A stretch of DNA of 64,000 nt. Origin: Pohlia nutans. Its lineage: Eukaryota; Streptophyta; Bryopsida; Bryales; Mniaceae. The stretch is from contig CM040087.1 in assembly GCA_022496805.1 (NCBI GenBank), positions 28,110,253 to 28,174,252 on the forward strand, in the 5' to 3' direction. Below the pieces are notes generated by a model. It worked only from the letters and a program-made list of their open reading frames with translations, did no database searches and was not told the DNA's origin. Positions 11,301-25,900 of this stretch are shown piece by piece (position 1 is the first letter of the stretch; every line of letters begins with the position of its first letter). A program made the translations under genes and the position numbers.

Positions 11301-14300
11301 CGAGCTGAGGTGTGAGTGGTGAGGGACAATTCTCGAACTTGTTGGGGCATGGGTGAGGCGTCGTGGCCGAATCCAATATCCCAGGGTCCAAGAATCACAA
11401 TGGGTACTCGTCATGTACGAGCTGGGGTGTGAGTGGTGAGGGAGAGTTCTCGAACTTGCTGGGGCGTGGGATAGGCGTCGTGGCCGAGGCCTATATCCCA
11501 GGGTCCAAGAATCACAATGAGTACTCGTCATGTACGAGCTGGGGTGTGAGTGGTGAGGGAGAGTTCTCGAACTTTGTGGGGCGTGGGATAGGCGTCGTGG
11601 CCGAGGCCTATATCCGAGGGTCAAGGTTTCACAATTAGTACACGTCACGTGACGAGCTGGGGTGAGTGGTGAGGGGAGAAATCTCGAACTCGCTGGGGCG
11701 TGGGATAGGCGTCGTGGCCGAGGCCTATATCCCGGGGTCCAAGAATCACAATGAGTACTCGTCACGTACGAGCTGAGGTGTGAGTGGTGAGGGACAATTC
11801 TCGAACTCGCTAGGGCGTGGGTGAGGCGTCGTGGCCGAATCCAATATCCCAGGGTCCAAGAATCACAATGGGTACTCGTCATGTACGAGCTGGGGTGTGA
11901 GTGGTGAGGGAGAGTTCTCGAACTTGCTGGGGCGTGGGATAGGCGTCGTGGCCGAGGCCTATATCCCAGGGTCCAAGAATCACAATGAGTACTCGTCATG
12001 TACGAGCTGGGGTGTGAGTGGTGAGGGAGAGTTCTCGAACTTTGTGGGGCGTGGGATAGGCGTCGTGGCCGAGGCCTATATCCCAGGGTCCAAGAATCAC
12101 AATGAGTACTCGTGACGTACGAGCTGGGGTGAGAGGTGAGGGGAGAATTCTCGAACTCGCTGGGGCGTGGGATAGGCGTCGTGGCCGAGGCCTATATCCG
12201 AGGGTCAAGGTTTCACAACTAGTACACGTCACGTGACGAGCTGAGGTGAGTGGTGAGGGGAGAAATCTCGAACTCGCTGGGGCGTGGGATAGGCGTCGTA
12301 GCCGAGGCCTATATCCCAGGGTCCAAGAATCACAATGAGTACTCGTCACGTTCGAGCTGAGGTGTGAGTGGTGAGGGACAATTCTCGAACTTGTTGGGGC
12401 CTGGGTGGGGCCTCGTGGCCGAGGCCTATATCCCACGGTCCAAGAATCACAATGAGTACTTGTCACGTACGAGCTGGGGTGTGAGTGGTGAGGGAGAATT
12501 CTTGAACTTGCTGGGGCATGGGTGAGGCGTCGTGGCCGAGGCCTATATCGCAGGGTCCATGAATCACAATGAGTACACGTCACGTGACGAGCTGGGGTAT
12601 GAGGTGAGGGGAGAATTCTCGAACTCGCTGGGGCGTGGGATAGGCGTCGTGGCCGAGGTCTATATTCGAGGGTCGAGGTTTCACAATTAGTACTCGTCAC
12701 GTGACGAGCTGGGGTGAGTGGTGACCGGAGAAATCTCGAACTCGCTGAGGCGTGGAATAGGCGTCGTGGCCGAGGCCTATATCCGAGGGTCAAGGTAACA
12801 CAATTAGTACTCGTCACGTGACGAGCTGAAGTGAGTGGTGAGGGGAGAGATCACGAACTCGCTGACGCGTGGGATAGGCCTGATGGCCGAATCCTATATC
12901 CCAGGGTCCAAGAGTCACAATGAGTACTCGTCACGTATGAGGTGGGGTGTGAGTGGTGAGGGAGAATTCTTGAACTCGCCGGGGCATGGGTGAGGCGTCG
13001 TGGCCGAGGCCTATATCCCAAGGTCCAAGAATCACATTGAGTACTCGTCACGTACGAGCTCGGGTGTGAGTGGTGAGGGAGAATTCTCGAACTTGCTGGG
13101 GCATGGGTGAGGCGTCGTGGCCGAGGCCTATATCGCAGGGTCCATGAATCACAATGAGTACACGTCACGTGACGAGCTGGGGTATGAGGTGAGGGGAGCA
13201 TTCTCGAACTCGCTGGGGCGTGTGATAGACATCGCGGCTGAGGCCTATATCCGAGGGTCAAGGTTTCACAATTAGTACTTGTCACGTGACGAGCTGGGGT
13301 GAGTGGTGACGGGAGAAATCTCGAACTCGCTGAGGCGTGGAATAGGCGTCGTGGCCGAGGCCTATATCCGAGGGTCAAGGTATCACAATTAGTACTCGTC
13401 ACCTGACGAGCTGAAGTGAGTGGTGAGGGGAGAGATCACGAACTCGCTGACGCGTGGGATAGGCCTCATGGCCGAATCCTATATCCCAGGGTCCAAGAAT
13501 CACAATGAGTACTCGTCACGTATGAGCTGGGGTGTGAGTGGTGAGGAAGAATTCTTGAACTCGCTGGGGCATGGGTGAGGCGTCGTGGCCGAGGCCTATA
13601 TCCCAGGGTCCAGGAATCACAATGAATTCTCGTCACGTACGAGCTGGGGTGTGAGTGGTGAGGGAGAGTTCTTGAACTTGCTGGGGCATGGGTGAGGCGT
13701 CGTGGCCGAGGCCTATATTGCAGGGTCCATGAATCACAATGAGTACACGTCACGTGACGAGCTGGGGTGAGTGGTGAGGGGAGCAATCTCGAACTCGCTA
13801 CGGCGTGGGATAGGCGATGTAGCCGAGGCCTATATCCCAGGGTCCATGAATCACAATGACTACTCGTCACGTACGAGCTGGGGTGTGAATGGTGCGGGAG
13901 AATTCTCGAACTTGCAAGGGCGTGGGATAGGCGTCGTGGGCGAGGCCTATATCCCAGGGTCCAAGAATCACAATGAGTACTCGTCACGTACGAGCTGGGG
14001 TGTGAGTGGTGAGGGTGAATTCTCGAACTTGCTAGGAAATGGGTGAGGCGTCGTGGCCGAGGCCTATAACCCAGGGTCCTTGAATCACAATGAGTACTCG
14101 TCACGTACGAGCTGGGGTGTGAGTGGTGAGGGAGAATTCTCGAACTCGCTGGGCATGGGTGAGGCGTCGTGGCCGAGGCCTATATCCTATGGTCCATGAA
14201 TCACAATGAGTACTCGTCACGTACGAGCTGGGGTGTGAGTGGTGAGGGAGAATTCTCGAACTTGCTGGGGCATGGGTGTGGCGTCGTGGCCGAGGCCTAT

Positions 14301-16629
14301 ATCCCAGGGTCAAGATTTCACAATGAGTACTCGTCACGTGATGAGCTAGGGTCAGTGGTGAGGGGAGAATTCTCGAACTTGCTGAGGCATGGGTGAGGCG
14401 TCGTGGCTGAAGCCTATATCCCAGGGTCCAAGAATCACAATGAGTACTCGTCACGTAGGAGCTGGGGTGTGAGTGGTGAGGGACAATTCTCGAAATTGTT
14501 GGGGCATGGGTGAGGAGTCGTGGCCGAGGCCTATATCCCAGGGTCCAAGAATCACAATGAGTACTCGTCACGAACGAGCTGGGGTGTGAGTGGTGAGGGA
14601 GAATTCTTGAACTTGCTGGGGCATGGGTGAGGCGTTGTGGCCGAGGCCTATATCGCAGGGTCCATGAATCACAATGAGTACTGGTCACGTGACGAGCTGG
14701 GGTATGAGGTGAGGGGAGCATTCTCGAACTCGCTGGGGCGTTACATAGGCGTCGCGGCTGAGGCCTATATCCGAGGGTCAAAGTTTCACAATAAGTACTC
14801 GTCACGTGACGAGCTAGGGTGAGTGGTGACGGGAGAAATCTCGAACTCACTGAGGCGTGGAATAGGCGTCGTGGCCGAGGCCTATAACCCAGGGTCCTTG
14901 AATCACAATGACTACTCCTCACGTACGAGCTGGGGTGTGAATGGCGAGGGAGAATTCTCGAACTCGCTAGGGCGTGGGTGAGGCGTCGTGGCCGAGGCCT
15001 ATATCCCAGGGTCAAGGCTTCACAATGAGTACTCGTCACGTGACGAGCTAGGGTCATAGGTGAGGGGAGAATTCTCGAACTTGCTGGGGTGTGGGATAGG
15101 CGTCGTGGCCGAGGCCTATATCCCAGGGTCCAAGAATCACAATGAGTACTCGTCACGTACGAGCTGGGGTGTGAGTGGTGAGGGAGAATTCTCGAACTCG
15201 CTGGGCATGGGTGAGGTGTCGTGGCCGAGGCCTATAACCTAGGGTCCATGAATCACAATGAGTACTCGTCACGTACGAGCTGGGGTGTGAGTGGTGAGGG
15301 AGAATTCTCGAACTTCATGGGGCATGGGTGAGGCGTCGTGGCCGAGGCCTATATCCCAGGGTCCAAGAATCACAATGAGTACTCGTCACGTACGAGCTGG
15401 GGTGTGAGTGGTGAGGGAGAATTCTCGAACTTGCTAGGGCATGGGTGAGGCGTCGTGGCCGAGGCCTATATCCCAGGGTCCAAGAATCACAATGAGTACT
15501 CGTCACGTACGAGCTGGGGTGTGAGTGGTGAGGGAGAATTCTCGAACTCGCTGGGCATGGGTGAGGTGTCGTGGCCGAGGCCTATAACCTAGGGTCCATG
15601 AATCACAATGAGTACTCGTCACGTACGAGCTGGGGTGTGAGTGGTGAGGGAGAATTCTCGAACTTCATGGGGCATGGGTGAGGCGTCGTGGCCGAGGCCT
15701 ATATCCCAGGGTCCAAGAATCACAATGAGTACTCGTCACGTACGAGCTGGGGTGTGAGTGGTGAGGGAGAATTCTCGAACTTGCTAGGGCATGGGTGAGG
15801 CGTCGTGGCCGAGGCCTATATCCCACGGTCCAAGAATCACAATGAGTACTCGTCACGTACGAGCTGGGGTGTGAGTGGTGAGGGAGAATTCTTGAACTTG
15901 CTGGGGCATGGGTGAGGCGTCGTGGCCGAGGCCTATATCGCAGGGTCCATGAATCACAATGAGTACACGTCACGTGACGAGCTGGGGTATGAGGTGAGGG
16001 GAGAATTCTCGAACTCGCTGGGGCGTGGGATAGGCGTCGTGGCCGAGGTCTATATTCGAGGGTCGAGGTTTCACAATTAGTACTCGTCACGTGACGAGCT
16101 GGGGTGTGTGGTGACCGGAGAAATCTCGAACTCGCTGAGGCGTGGAATAGGCGTCGTGGCCGAGGCCTATATCCGAGGGTCAAGGTAACACAATTAGTAC
16201 TCGTCACGTGACGAGCTGAAGTGAGTGGTGAGGGGAGAGATCACGAACTCGCTGACGCGTGGGATAGGCCTCATGGCCGAATCCTATATCCCAGGGTCCA
16301 AGAGTCACAATGAGTACTCGTCACGTATGAGGTGGGGTGTGAGTGGTGAGGGAGAATTCTTGAACTCGCCGGGGCATGGGTGAGGCGTCGTGGCCGAGGC
16401 CTATATCCCAAGGTCCAAGAATCACAATGAGTACTCGTCACGTACGAGCTGGGGTGTGAGTGGTGAGGGAGAATTCTCGAACTTGCTGGGGCATGGGTGA
16501 GGCGTCGTGGCCGAGGCCTATATCGCAGGGTCCATGAATCACAATGAGTACACGTCACGTGACGAGCTGGGGTATGAGGTGAGGGGAGCATTCTCGAACT
16601 CGCTGGGGCGTGGGATAGACGTCGCGGCT

Positions 16630-19600
16630 GAGGCCTATATCCGAGGGTCAAGGTTTCACAATTAGTACTCGTCACGTGACGAGCTGGGGTGAGTGGTGAC
16701 GGGAGAAATCTCGAACTCGCTGAGGCGTGGAATAGGCGTCGTGGCCGAGGCCTATATCCGAGGGTCAAGGTATCACAATTAGTACTCGTCACGTGACGAG
16801 CTGAAGTGAGTGGTGAGGGGAGAGATCACGAACTCGCTGACGCGTGGGATAGGCCTCATGGCCGAATCCTATATCCCAGGGTCCAAGAATCACAATGAGT
16901 ACTCGTCACGTATGAGCTGGGGTGTGAGTGGTGAGGGAGAATTCTTGAACTCGCTGGGGCATGGGTGAGGCGTCGTGGCCGAGGCCTATATCCCAGGGTC
17001 CAAGAATCACAATGAGTTCTCGTCACGTACGAGCTGGGGTGTGAGTGGTGACGGAGAGTTCTTGAACTTGCTGGGGCATGGGTGAGGCGTCGTGGCCGAG
17101 GCCTATATTGCAGGGTCCATGAATCACAATGACTACTCGTCACGTACGAGCTGGGGTGTGAATGGTGAGGGAGAATTCTCGAACTTGCAAGGGCGTGGGA
17201 TAGGCGTCGTGGGCAAGGCCTATATCCCAGGGTCCAAGAATCACAATGAGTACTCGTCACGTACGAGCTGGGGTGTGAGTGGTGAGGGTGAATTCTCGAA
17301 CTTGCTAGGAAATGGGTGAGGCGTCGTGGCCGAGGCCTATAACCCAGGGTCCTTGAATCACAATGAGTACTCGTCACGTACGAGCTGGGGTGTGAGTGGT
17401 GAGGGAGAATTCTCGAACTCGCTGGGCATGGGTGAGGCGTCGTGGCCGAGGCCTATATCCTATGGTCCATGAATCACAATGAGTACTCGTCACGTACGAG
17501 CTGGGGTGTGAGTGGTGAGGGAGAGTTCTCGAACTTGCTGGGGCGTGGGATAGGCGTCGTGGCCGAGGCCTATATCCCAGGGTCCAATAATCACAATGAG
17601 TACTCGTCACGTACGAGCTGAGGTGTGAGTGGTGAGGGACAATTCTCGAACTTGTTGGGGCATGGGTGAGGCGTCGTGGCCGAGGCCTATATCCCAGGGT
17701 CCATGAATCACAATGACTACTCCTCACGTACGAGCTGGGGTGTAAATGGCGAGGGAGAATTCTCGATCTCGCTAGGGCGTGGGTGAGGCGTCGTGGCCGA
17801 GGCCTATATCCCAGGGTCAAGGCTTCACAATGAGTACTCGTCACGTGACGAGCTAGGGTCATAGGTGAGGGGAGAATTCTCGAACTTGCGGGGGCGTGGG
17901 ATAGGGGTCGTGGCCGAGGCCTATATCCCAGGGTCCAAGAATCACAATGAGTACTCGTCACGTACGAGCTGAGGTGTGAGTGGTGAGGGACAATTCTCGA
18001 ACTTGTTGGGGCATGGGTGAGGCGTCGTGGCCGAGGCCTATATCCCAAGGTCCAAGAATCACAATGAGTACTGGTCACGTACGAGCTGGGGTGTGAGTGG
18101 TGAGGGAGAATTCTTGAACTTGCTGGGGCATGGGTGAGGCGTCGTGGCCGAGGCCTATATCGCAGGGTCCATGAATCACAATGAGTACACGTCACGTGAC
18201 GAGCTGGGGTATGAGGTGAGGGGAGAATTCTCGAACTCGCTGGGGCGTGGGATAGGCGTCGTGGCCGAGGCCTATATCCGAGGGTCAAGGTTTCACAATT
18301 AGTACTCGTCACGTGACGAGCTGGGGTGAGTGGTGACGGGAGAAATCTCGAACTCGCTGAGGCGTGGAATAGGCGTCGTGGCCGAGGCCTATATCCGAGG
18401 GTCAAGGTATCACAATTAGTACTCGTCACGTGACGAGCTGAAGTGAGTGGTGAGGGGAGAGATCACGAACTCGCTGACGCGTGGGATAGGCCTCATGGCC
18501 GAATCCTATATCCCAGGGTCCAAGAATCACAATGAGTACTCGTCACGTATGAGCTGGGGTGTGAGTGGTGAGGGAGAATTCTTGAACTCGCTGGGGCATG
18601 GGTGAGGCGTCGTGGCCGAGGCCTATATCCCAGGGTCCAAGAATCACAATGAGTTCTCGTCACGTACGAGCTGGGGTGTGAGTGGTGACGGAGAGTTCTT
18701 GAACTTGCTGGGGCATGGGTGAGGCGTCGTGGCCGAGGCCTATATTGCAGGGTCCATGAATCACAATGACTACTCGTCACGTACGAGCTGGGGTGTGAAT
18801 GGTGAGGGAGAATTCTCGAACTTGCAAGGGCGTGGGATAGGCGTCGTGGGCAAGGCCTATATCCCAGGGTCCAAGAATCACAATGAGTACTCGTCACGTA
18901 CGAGCTGGGGTGTGAGTGGTGAGGGTGAATTCTCGAACTTGCTAGGAAATGGGTGAGGCGTCGTGGCCGAGGCCTATAACCCAGGGTCCTTGAATCACAA
19001 TGAGTACTCGTCACGTACGAGCTGGGGTGTGAGTGGTGAGGGAGAATTCTCGAACTCGCTGGGCATGGGTGAGGCGTCGTGGCCGAGGCCTATATCCTAT
19101 GGTCCATGAATCACAATGAGTACTCGTCACGTACGAGCTGGGGTGTGAGTGGTGAGGGAGAGTTCTCGAACTTGCTGGGGCGTGGGATAGGCGTCGTGGC
19201 CGAGGCCTATATCCCAGGGTCCAATAATCACAATGAGTACTCGTCACGTACGAGCTGAGGTGTGAGTGGTGAGGGACAATTCTCGAACTTGTTGGGGCAT
19301 GGGTGAGGCGTCGTGGCCGAGGCCTATATCCCAGGGTCCATGAATCACAATGACTACTCCTCACGTACGAGCTGGGGTGTAAATGGCGAGGGAGAATTCT
19401 CGATCTCGCTAGGGCGTGGGTGAGGCGTCGTGGCCGAGGCCTATATCCCAGGGTCAAGGCTTCACAATGAGTACTCGTCACGTGACGAGCTAGGGTCATA
19501 GGTGAGGGGAGAATTCTCGAACTTGCGGGGGCGTGGGATAGGGGTCGTGGCCGAGGCCTATATCCCAGGGTCCAAGAATCACAATGAGTACTCGTCACGT

Positions 19601-19930
19601 ACGAGCTGAGGTGTGAGTGGTGAGGGACAATTCTCGAACTTGTTGGGGCATGGGTGAGGCGTCGTGGCCGAGGCCTATATCCCAAGGTCCAAGAATCACA
19701 ATGAGTACTGGTCACGTACGAGCTGGGGTGTGAGTGGTGAGGGAGAATTCTTGAACTTGCTGGGGCATGGGTGAGGCGTCGTGGCCGAGGCCTATATCGC
19801 AGGGTCCATGAATCACAATGAGTACACGTCACGTGACGAGCTGGGGTATGAGGTGAGGGGAGAATTCTCGAACTCGCTGGGGCGTGGGATAGGCGTCGTG
19901 GCCGAGGCCTATATCCGAGGGTCAAGGTTT
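16630..19930. repeat. Tandem duplication with 1637-bp period (14 monomers minus 1 bp)
   Basis: 16,856-17,377 corresponds to 18,493-19,014 and 17,092-17,319 to 18,729-18,956, each 1637 bp apart and identical in conceptual translation. The match starts near 16,630 (18,270) and fades near 18,290 (19,925). Confidence 0.75.
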
Positions 19931-22900
19931 GACAATTAGTACACGTCACGTGACGAGCTGGGGTGAGTGGTGAGGTGAGAAATCTCGAACTCGCTGGGGC
20001 GTGGGATAGGCGTCGTAGCCAAGGCCTATATCCCAGGGTCCAAGAATCACAATGAGTACTCGTCACGTACGAGCTGAGGTGTGAGTGGTGAGGGACAATT
20101 CTCGAACTTGTTGGAGCATGGGTGAGGCGTCGTGGCCGAGGCCTATATCCCAGGGTCCATGAATCACAATGACTACTCCTCACGTACGAGCTGGGGTGTG
20201 AATGGCGAGGGAGAATTCTCGATCTCGCTAGGGCGTGGGTGAGGCGTCGTGGCCGAGGCCTATATCCCAGGGTCAAGGCTTCACAATGAGTACTCGTCAC
20301 GTGACGAGCTAGGGTCATAGGTGAGGGGAGAAATCTCGAACTTGCTGGGGCGTGGGATAGGCGTCGTGGCCGAGGCCTATATCCCAGGGTCCAAGAATCA
20401 CAATGAGTACTTGTCACGTACGAGCTGGGGTGTGAGTGGTGAGGGAGAATTCTCGAAATCGCTGGGCATGGGTGAGGCCTCGTGGCCGAGGCCTATATCC
20501 TAGGGTCCATGAATCACAATGAGTACTTGTCACGTACGAGCTGGGGTGTGACTGGTAAGGGAGAATTCTCGAACTCGCTAGGGGCATGGGTGAGGCGTCG
20601 TGGCCGAGGCCTATATCCCAGGGTCCAAGAATCACAATGAGTACTCGTCACGTACGAGCTGGGGTGTGAGTGGTGAGGGAGAATTTTCGAACTCGCTGGG
20701 CATGCAAGAGGCGTCCTGGCCGAGGCCTATATCCCAGGGTCCATGAATCACAATGAGTACTCGTCACGTACGAGCTGGGGTGTGAGTGGTGAGGGAGAAT
20801 TTTCGAACTTGCTGGGGCGTGGGATAGGCGTCGTGGCCGAGGCCTATATCCCAGGGTCCAAGAATCACAATGAGTACTCGTCACGTACGAGCTGGGGTGT
20901 GAGTGGTGAGGGAGAATTCTTGAACTTGCTGGGGCATGGGTGAGGCGTTGTGGCCGAGGCCTATATCGCAGGGTCCATGAATCACAATGAGTACTGGTCA
21001 CGTGACGAGCTGGGGTATGAGGTGAGGGGAGCATTCTCGAACTCGCTGGGGCGTTAGATAGGCGTCGCAGCTGAGGCCTATATCCGAGGGTCAAAGTTTC
21101 ACAATTAGTACTCGTCACGTGACGAGCTGGGGTGAGTGGTGACGGGAGAAATCTCGAACTCGCTGAGGCGTGGAATAGGCGTCGTGGCCGAGGCCTATAT
21201 CCGAGGGTCAAGATTTCACAATTAGTACTCGTCACGTGACGAGCTGGGGTGAGTGGTCAGGGGAGAAATCTCGAACTCGCTGACGCGTGGGATAGGCCTC
21301 ATGGCCGAATCCTATATCCCAGGGTCCAAGAATCACAATGAGTACTCGTCATGTACGAGCTGGGGTGTGAGTGGTGAGGGAGAGTTCTCGAACTTGTTGG
21401 GGCATGGGTGAGGCGTCGTGGCCGAGGCCTATATCCCAGGGTCCAAGAATCACAATGAGTACTCGTCACGTACGAGCTGGGGTGTGAGTGGGGAGGGAGA
21501 ATTCTCGAACTCGCTGGGGCGTGGGATAGGCGTCGTGGCCGAGGCCTATATCCCAGGGTCAAGGTTTCACAATTAGAACTCGTCACGTGACGAGCTAGGG
21601 TGAGTGGTGAGGGGAGAATTCTCGAACTTGCTGGGGCGTGAGATAGGCGTCGTGGCCGAGGCCTATATCCCAGGGTCCAAGAATCACAATGAGTACTCGT
21701 CACGTACGAGCTGGGGTGTGAGTGGTGATGGAGAATTCTCGAACTTGCTGGGGCATGGGTGAGGCGTCGTGGCCAACGCCTGTATCCCAGGGTCCATGAA
21801 TCACAATGAGTACTCGTGACGTACGAGCTAGGGTGAGAGGTGAGGGGAGAATTCTCAAACTCGCTGGGGCGTGGGATAGGCGTCGTGGCCGAGGCCTATA
21901 TCCGAGGGTCAAGGTTTCACAATTAGTACACGACACGTGACGAGCTGGGGTGAGTGGTGAGGGGAGAAATCTCGAACTCGCTGGGGCGTGGGATAGGCGT
22001 CGTAGCCGAGGCCTATATCCAAGGGTCCAAGAATCACAATGAGTACTCGTCAGGTACGAGCTGAGGTGTGAGTGGTGAGGGACAATTCTCGAACTTGTTG
22101 GGGCATGGGTGAGGCGTCGTGGCCGAGGCCTATATCCCAGGGTCCATGAATCACAATGACTACTCCTCACGTACGAGCTGGGGTGTGAATGGCGAGGGAG
22201 AATTCTCGAACTCGCTAGGGCGTGGGTGAGGCGTCGTGGCCGAGGCCTGTATCCTTGGGTCAAGGCTTCACAATGAGTACTCGTCACGGGACGAGCTAGG
22301 GTCATAGGTGAGGGGAGAATTCTCGAACTTGCTGGGGCGTGGGATAGGCGTCGTGGCCGAGGCCTATATCCCAGGGTCCAAGAATCACAATGAGTACTCG
22401 TCACGTACGAGCTGGGGTGTGAGTGGTGAGGGAGAATTCTCGAACTCGCTGGGCATGGGTGAGGCGTCGTGGCTGAGGCCTATATCCTAGGGTCCATGAA
22501 TCACAATGAGTACCCGTCACGTACGAGCTGGGGTGTGAGTGGTGAGGGAAAATTCTCGAACTTGCTGGGGCATGGGTGAGGCGTCGTGGCCGAGGCCTAT
22601 ATCCCTGGGTCCAAGAATCACAATGAGTACTCGTCACGTACGAGCTGGGGTGTGAGTGGTGAGGGAGAATTCTCGAACTTGCTGGGGCATGGGTGAGGCT
22701 TCGTGGCCGAGGCCTATATCCCAGGGTCCAAGAATCACAATGACTACTCGTCATGTACGAGCTGGGATGTGAGTGGAGAGGGAGAATTCTCGAACTTGCT
22801 GGGGCAGGGGTGAGGCGTCGTGGCCGAGGCCTATATCCCAGGGTCCAAGAATCACAATGAGGTCTCGTCACGTACGAGCTGGGGTGTGAGTGGTGAGGGA

Positions 22901-25900
22901 GAATTCTTGAACTTGCTGGGGCATGGGTGAGGCGTTGTGGCCGAGGCCTATATCGCAGGGTCCATGAATCACAATGAGTACTGGTCACGTGACGAGCTGG
23001 GGTATGAGGTGAGGGGAGCATTCTCGAACTCGCTGGGGCGTTAGATAGGCGTCGTGGCCGAGGCCTATATCCGAGGGTCAAGATTTCACAATTAGTACTA
23101 GTCACGTGACGAGCTGGGGTGAGTGGTGAGGGGACAAATCTCGAACTCGTTGACGCGTGGGATAGGCCTCATGGCCGAATCCTATATCCCAGGGTCCAAG
23201 AATCACAATGAGTACTCGTCATGTACAAGCTGGGGTGTGAGTGGTGAGGGAGAGTTCTCGAACTTGCTGGGGCATGGGTGAGGCGTCGTGGCCGAGGCCT
23301 ATATCCCAGGGTCCAAGAATCACAATGAGTACTCGTCACGTACGAGCTGGGGTGTGAGTGGTGAGGGAGAATTCTTGAACTTGTTGGGGCAAGGGTGAAG
23401 CCTTGTGGCCGAGGTCTATATCCCAGGGTCCATGAATCACAATGAGTACTGGTCACGTGACGAGCTGGGGTATGAGGTGAGGGGAGCATTCTCGAACTCG
23501 CTGGGGCGTGGGATAGACGTCGCGGCTGAGGCCTATATCCGAAGGTCAAGGTTTCACAATTAGTACTCGTCACGTGACGAGCTGGGGTGAGTGGTGACGG
23601 GAGAAATCTCGAACTCGCTGAGGCGTGGAATAGGCGTCGTGGCCGAGGCCTATATCCCAGGGTCCATGAATCACAATGAGTACTGGTCACGTGACGAGCT
23701 GGGGTATGAGGTGAGGGGAGCATTCTCGAACTCGCTGGGGCGTGGGATAGACGTCGCGGCTGAGGCCTATATCCGATGGTCAAGGTTTCACAATTAGTAC
23801 TCGTCACGTGACGAGCTGGGGTGAGTGGTGACGGGAGAAATCTCGAACTCGCTGAGGCGTGGAATAGGCGTCGTGGCCGAGGCCTATATCCGAGGGTCAA
23901 GGTAACACAATTAGTACTCGTCACGTGACGAGCTGAAGTGAGTGGTGAAGGGAGAGATCACGAACTCGCTGACGCGTGGGATAGGCCTCATGGCCGAATC
24001 CTATATCCCAGGGTCCAAGAGTCACAATGAGTACTCGTCACGTATGAGCTGGGGTGTGAGTGGTGAGGGAGAATTCTTGAACTCGCTGGGGCATGGGTGA
24101 GGCGTCGTGGCCGAGGCCTATATCCCAAGGTCAAAGAATCACAATGAGTACTCGTCACGTACGAGCTGGGGTGTGAGTGGTGAGGGATAATTCTTGAACT
24201 TGTTGGGGCATGGGTGAGGCGTCGTGGCCGAGGCCTATATCGCAGGGTCCATGAATCACAATGAGTACACGTCACTTGACGAGCTGGGGTATGAGGTGAG
24301 GGGAGCATTCTCGAACTCGCTGGGGCTTGGGATAGACGTCGCGGCTGAGGCCTATATCTGAGGGTCAAGGTTTCACAATTAGTACTCGTCACGTGACGAG
24401 CTGGGGTGAGTGGTGACGGGAGAAATCTCGAACTCGCTGAGGCGTGGAATAGGCGTCGTGGCCGAGGCCTATATCCGAGGGTCAAGGTATCACAATTAGT
24501 ACTCGTCACGTGACGAGCTGAAGTGAGTGGTGAGGGGAGAGATCACGAACTCGCTGACGCGTGGGATAGGCCTCATGGCCGAATCCTATATCCCAGGGTC
24601 CAAGAATCACAATGAGTACTCGTCACGTATGAGCTGGGGTGTGAGTGGTGAGGGAGAATTCTTGAACTCGCTGGGGCATGGGTGAGGCGTCGTGGCCGAG
24701 GCCTATATCCCAGGGTCCAAGAATCACAATGAGTTCTCGTCACGTACGAGCTGGGGTGTGGGTAGTGAGGGAGAATTCTTGAACTTGCTGGGGCATGGGT
24801 GAGGCGTCGTGGCCGAGGCCTATATCGCAGGGTCCATGAATCACAATGAGTACACGTCACGTGACGAGCTGGGGTGAGTGGTGAGGGGAGCAATCTCGAA
24901 CTCGCTGGGGCGTGGGATAGGCGATGTAGCCGAGGCCTATATCCCAGGGTCCATGAATCACAATGACTACTCGTCACGTACGAGCTGGGGTGTGAATGGT
25001 GAGGGAGAATTCTCGAACTTGCAAGGGCGTGGTATAGGCGTCGTGGGCGAGGCCTATATCCCAGGGTCCAAGAATCACAATGAGTACTCGTCACGTACGA
25101 GCTGGGGTGTGAGTGGTGAGGGTGAATTCTCGAACTTGCTAGGAAATGGGTGAGGCGTCGTGGCCGAGGCCTATAACCCAGGGTCCTTAAATCACAATGA
25201 GTACTCGTCACGTACGAGCTGGGGTGTGAGTGGTGAGGGAGAATTCTCGAACTTGCTGGGCATGGGTGAGGCGTCGTGGCCGAGGCCTATATCCCAGGGT
25301 CCATGAATCACAATGAGTACTCGTCACGTACGAGCTGGGGTGTGAGTGGTGAGGGAGAATTTTCGAACTTGCTGGGGCATGGGTGAGGCGTCGTGGCCGA
25401 GGCCTATATCCTAGGGTCAAGGTTTCACAATGAGTACTCGTCACGTGACGAGCTAGGGTCAGTGGTGAGGGGAGAATTCTCGAACTTGCTGGGGCATGGG
25501 TGAGGCGTCGTGGCCGAAGCCTATATCCCAGGGTCGAAGAATCACAATGAGTACTCGTCACGTACGAGCTGGGGTGTGAGTGGTGAGGGAGAATTCTCGA
25601 ACTTGCTGGGGCGTGGGATAGGCGTCGTGGTCGAGGCCTATATCCCAGGGTCCAAGAATCACAATAAATACTCGTCACTTACGAGCTGGTGTGTGAGTGG
25701 TGAGGGAGAATTCTCGAACTCGCTGGGGCATGAGTGAGGCGTCGTGACCAAGGCCTATATCCTAGGGTCCAAGAATCACAATGAGTATTCGTCACTTACA
25801 AGCTGGGGTGTGAGTGGTGAGGGAGAATTCTCGAACTTGCTGGGGCATGGCTGAGGCGTCGTGGCTGAGGCCTATATCCCAGGGTCGAAGAATCACAATG

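Noticed and set aside
2541..12817. Giant minus-strand proteins of 39-residue repeats (1138, 702, 624 and 689 codons)
   Set aside because: They coincide exactly with a 117-bp satellite whose period is a multiple of 3, end at a recurring monomer variant, have no promoter or splice context, and the same array keeps plus-strand frames open too.
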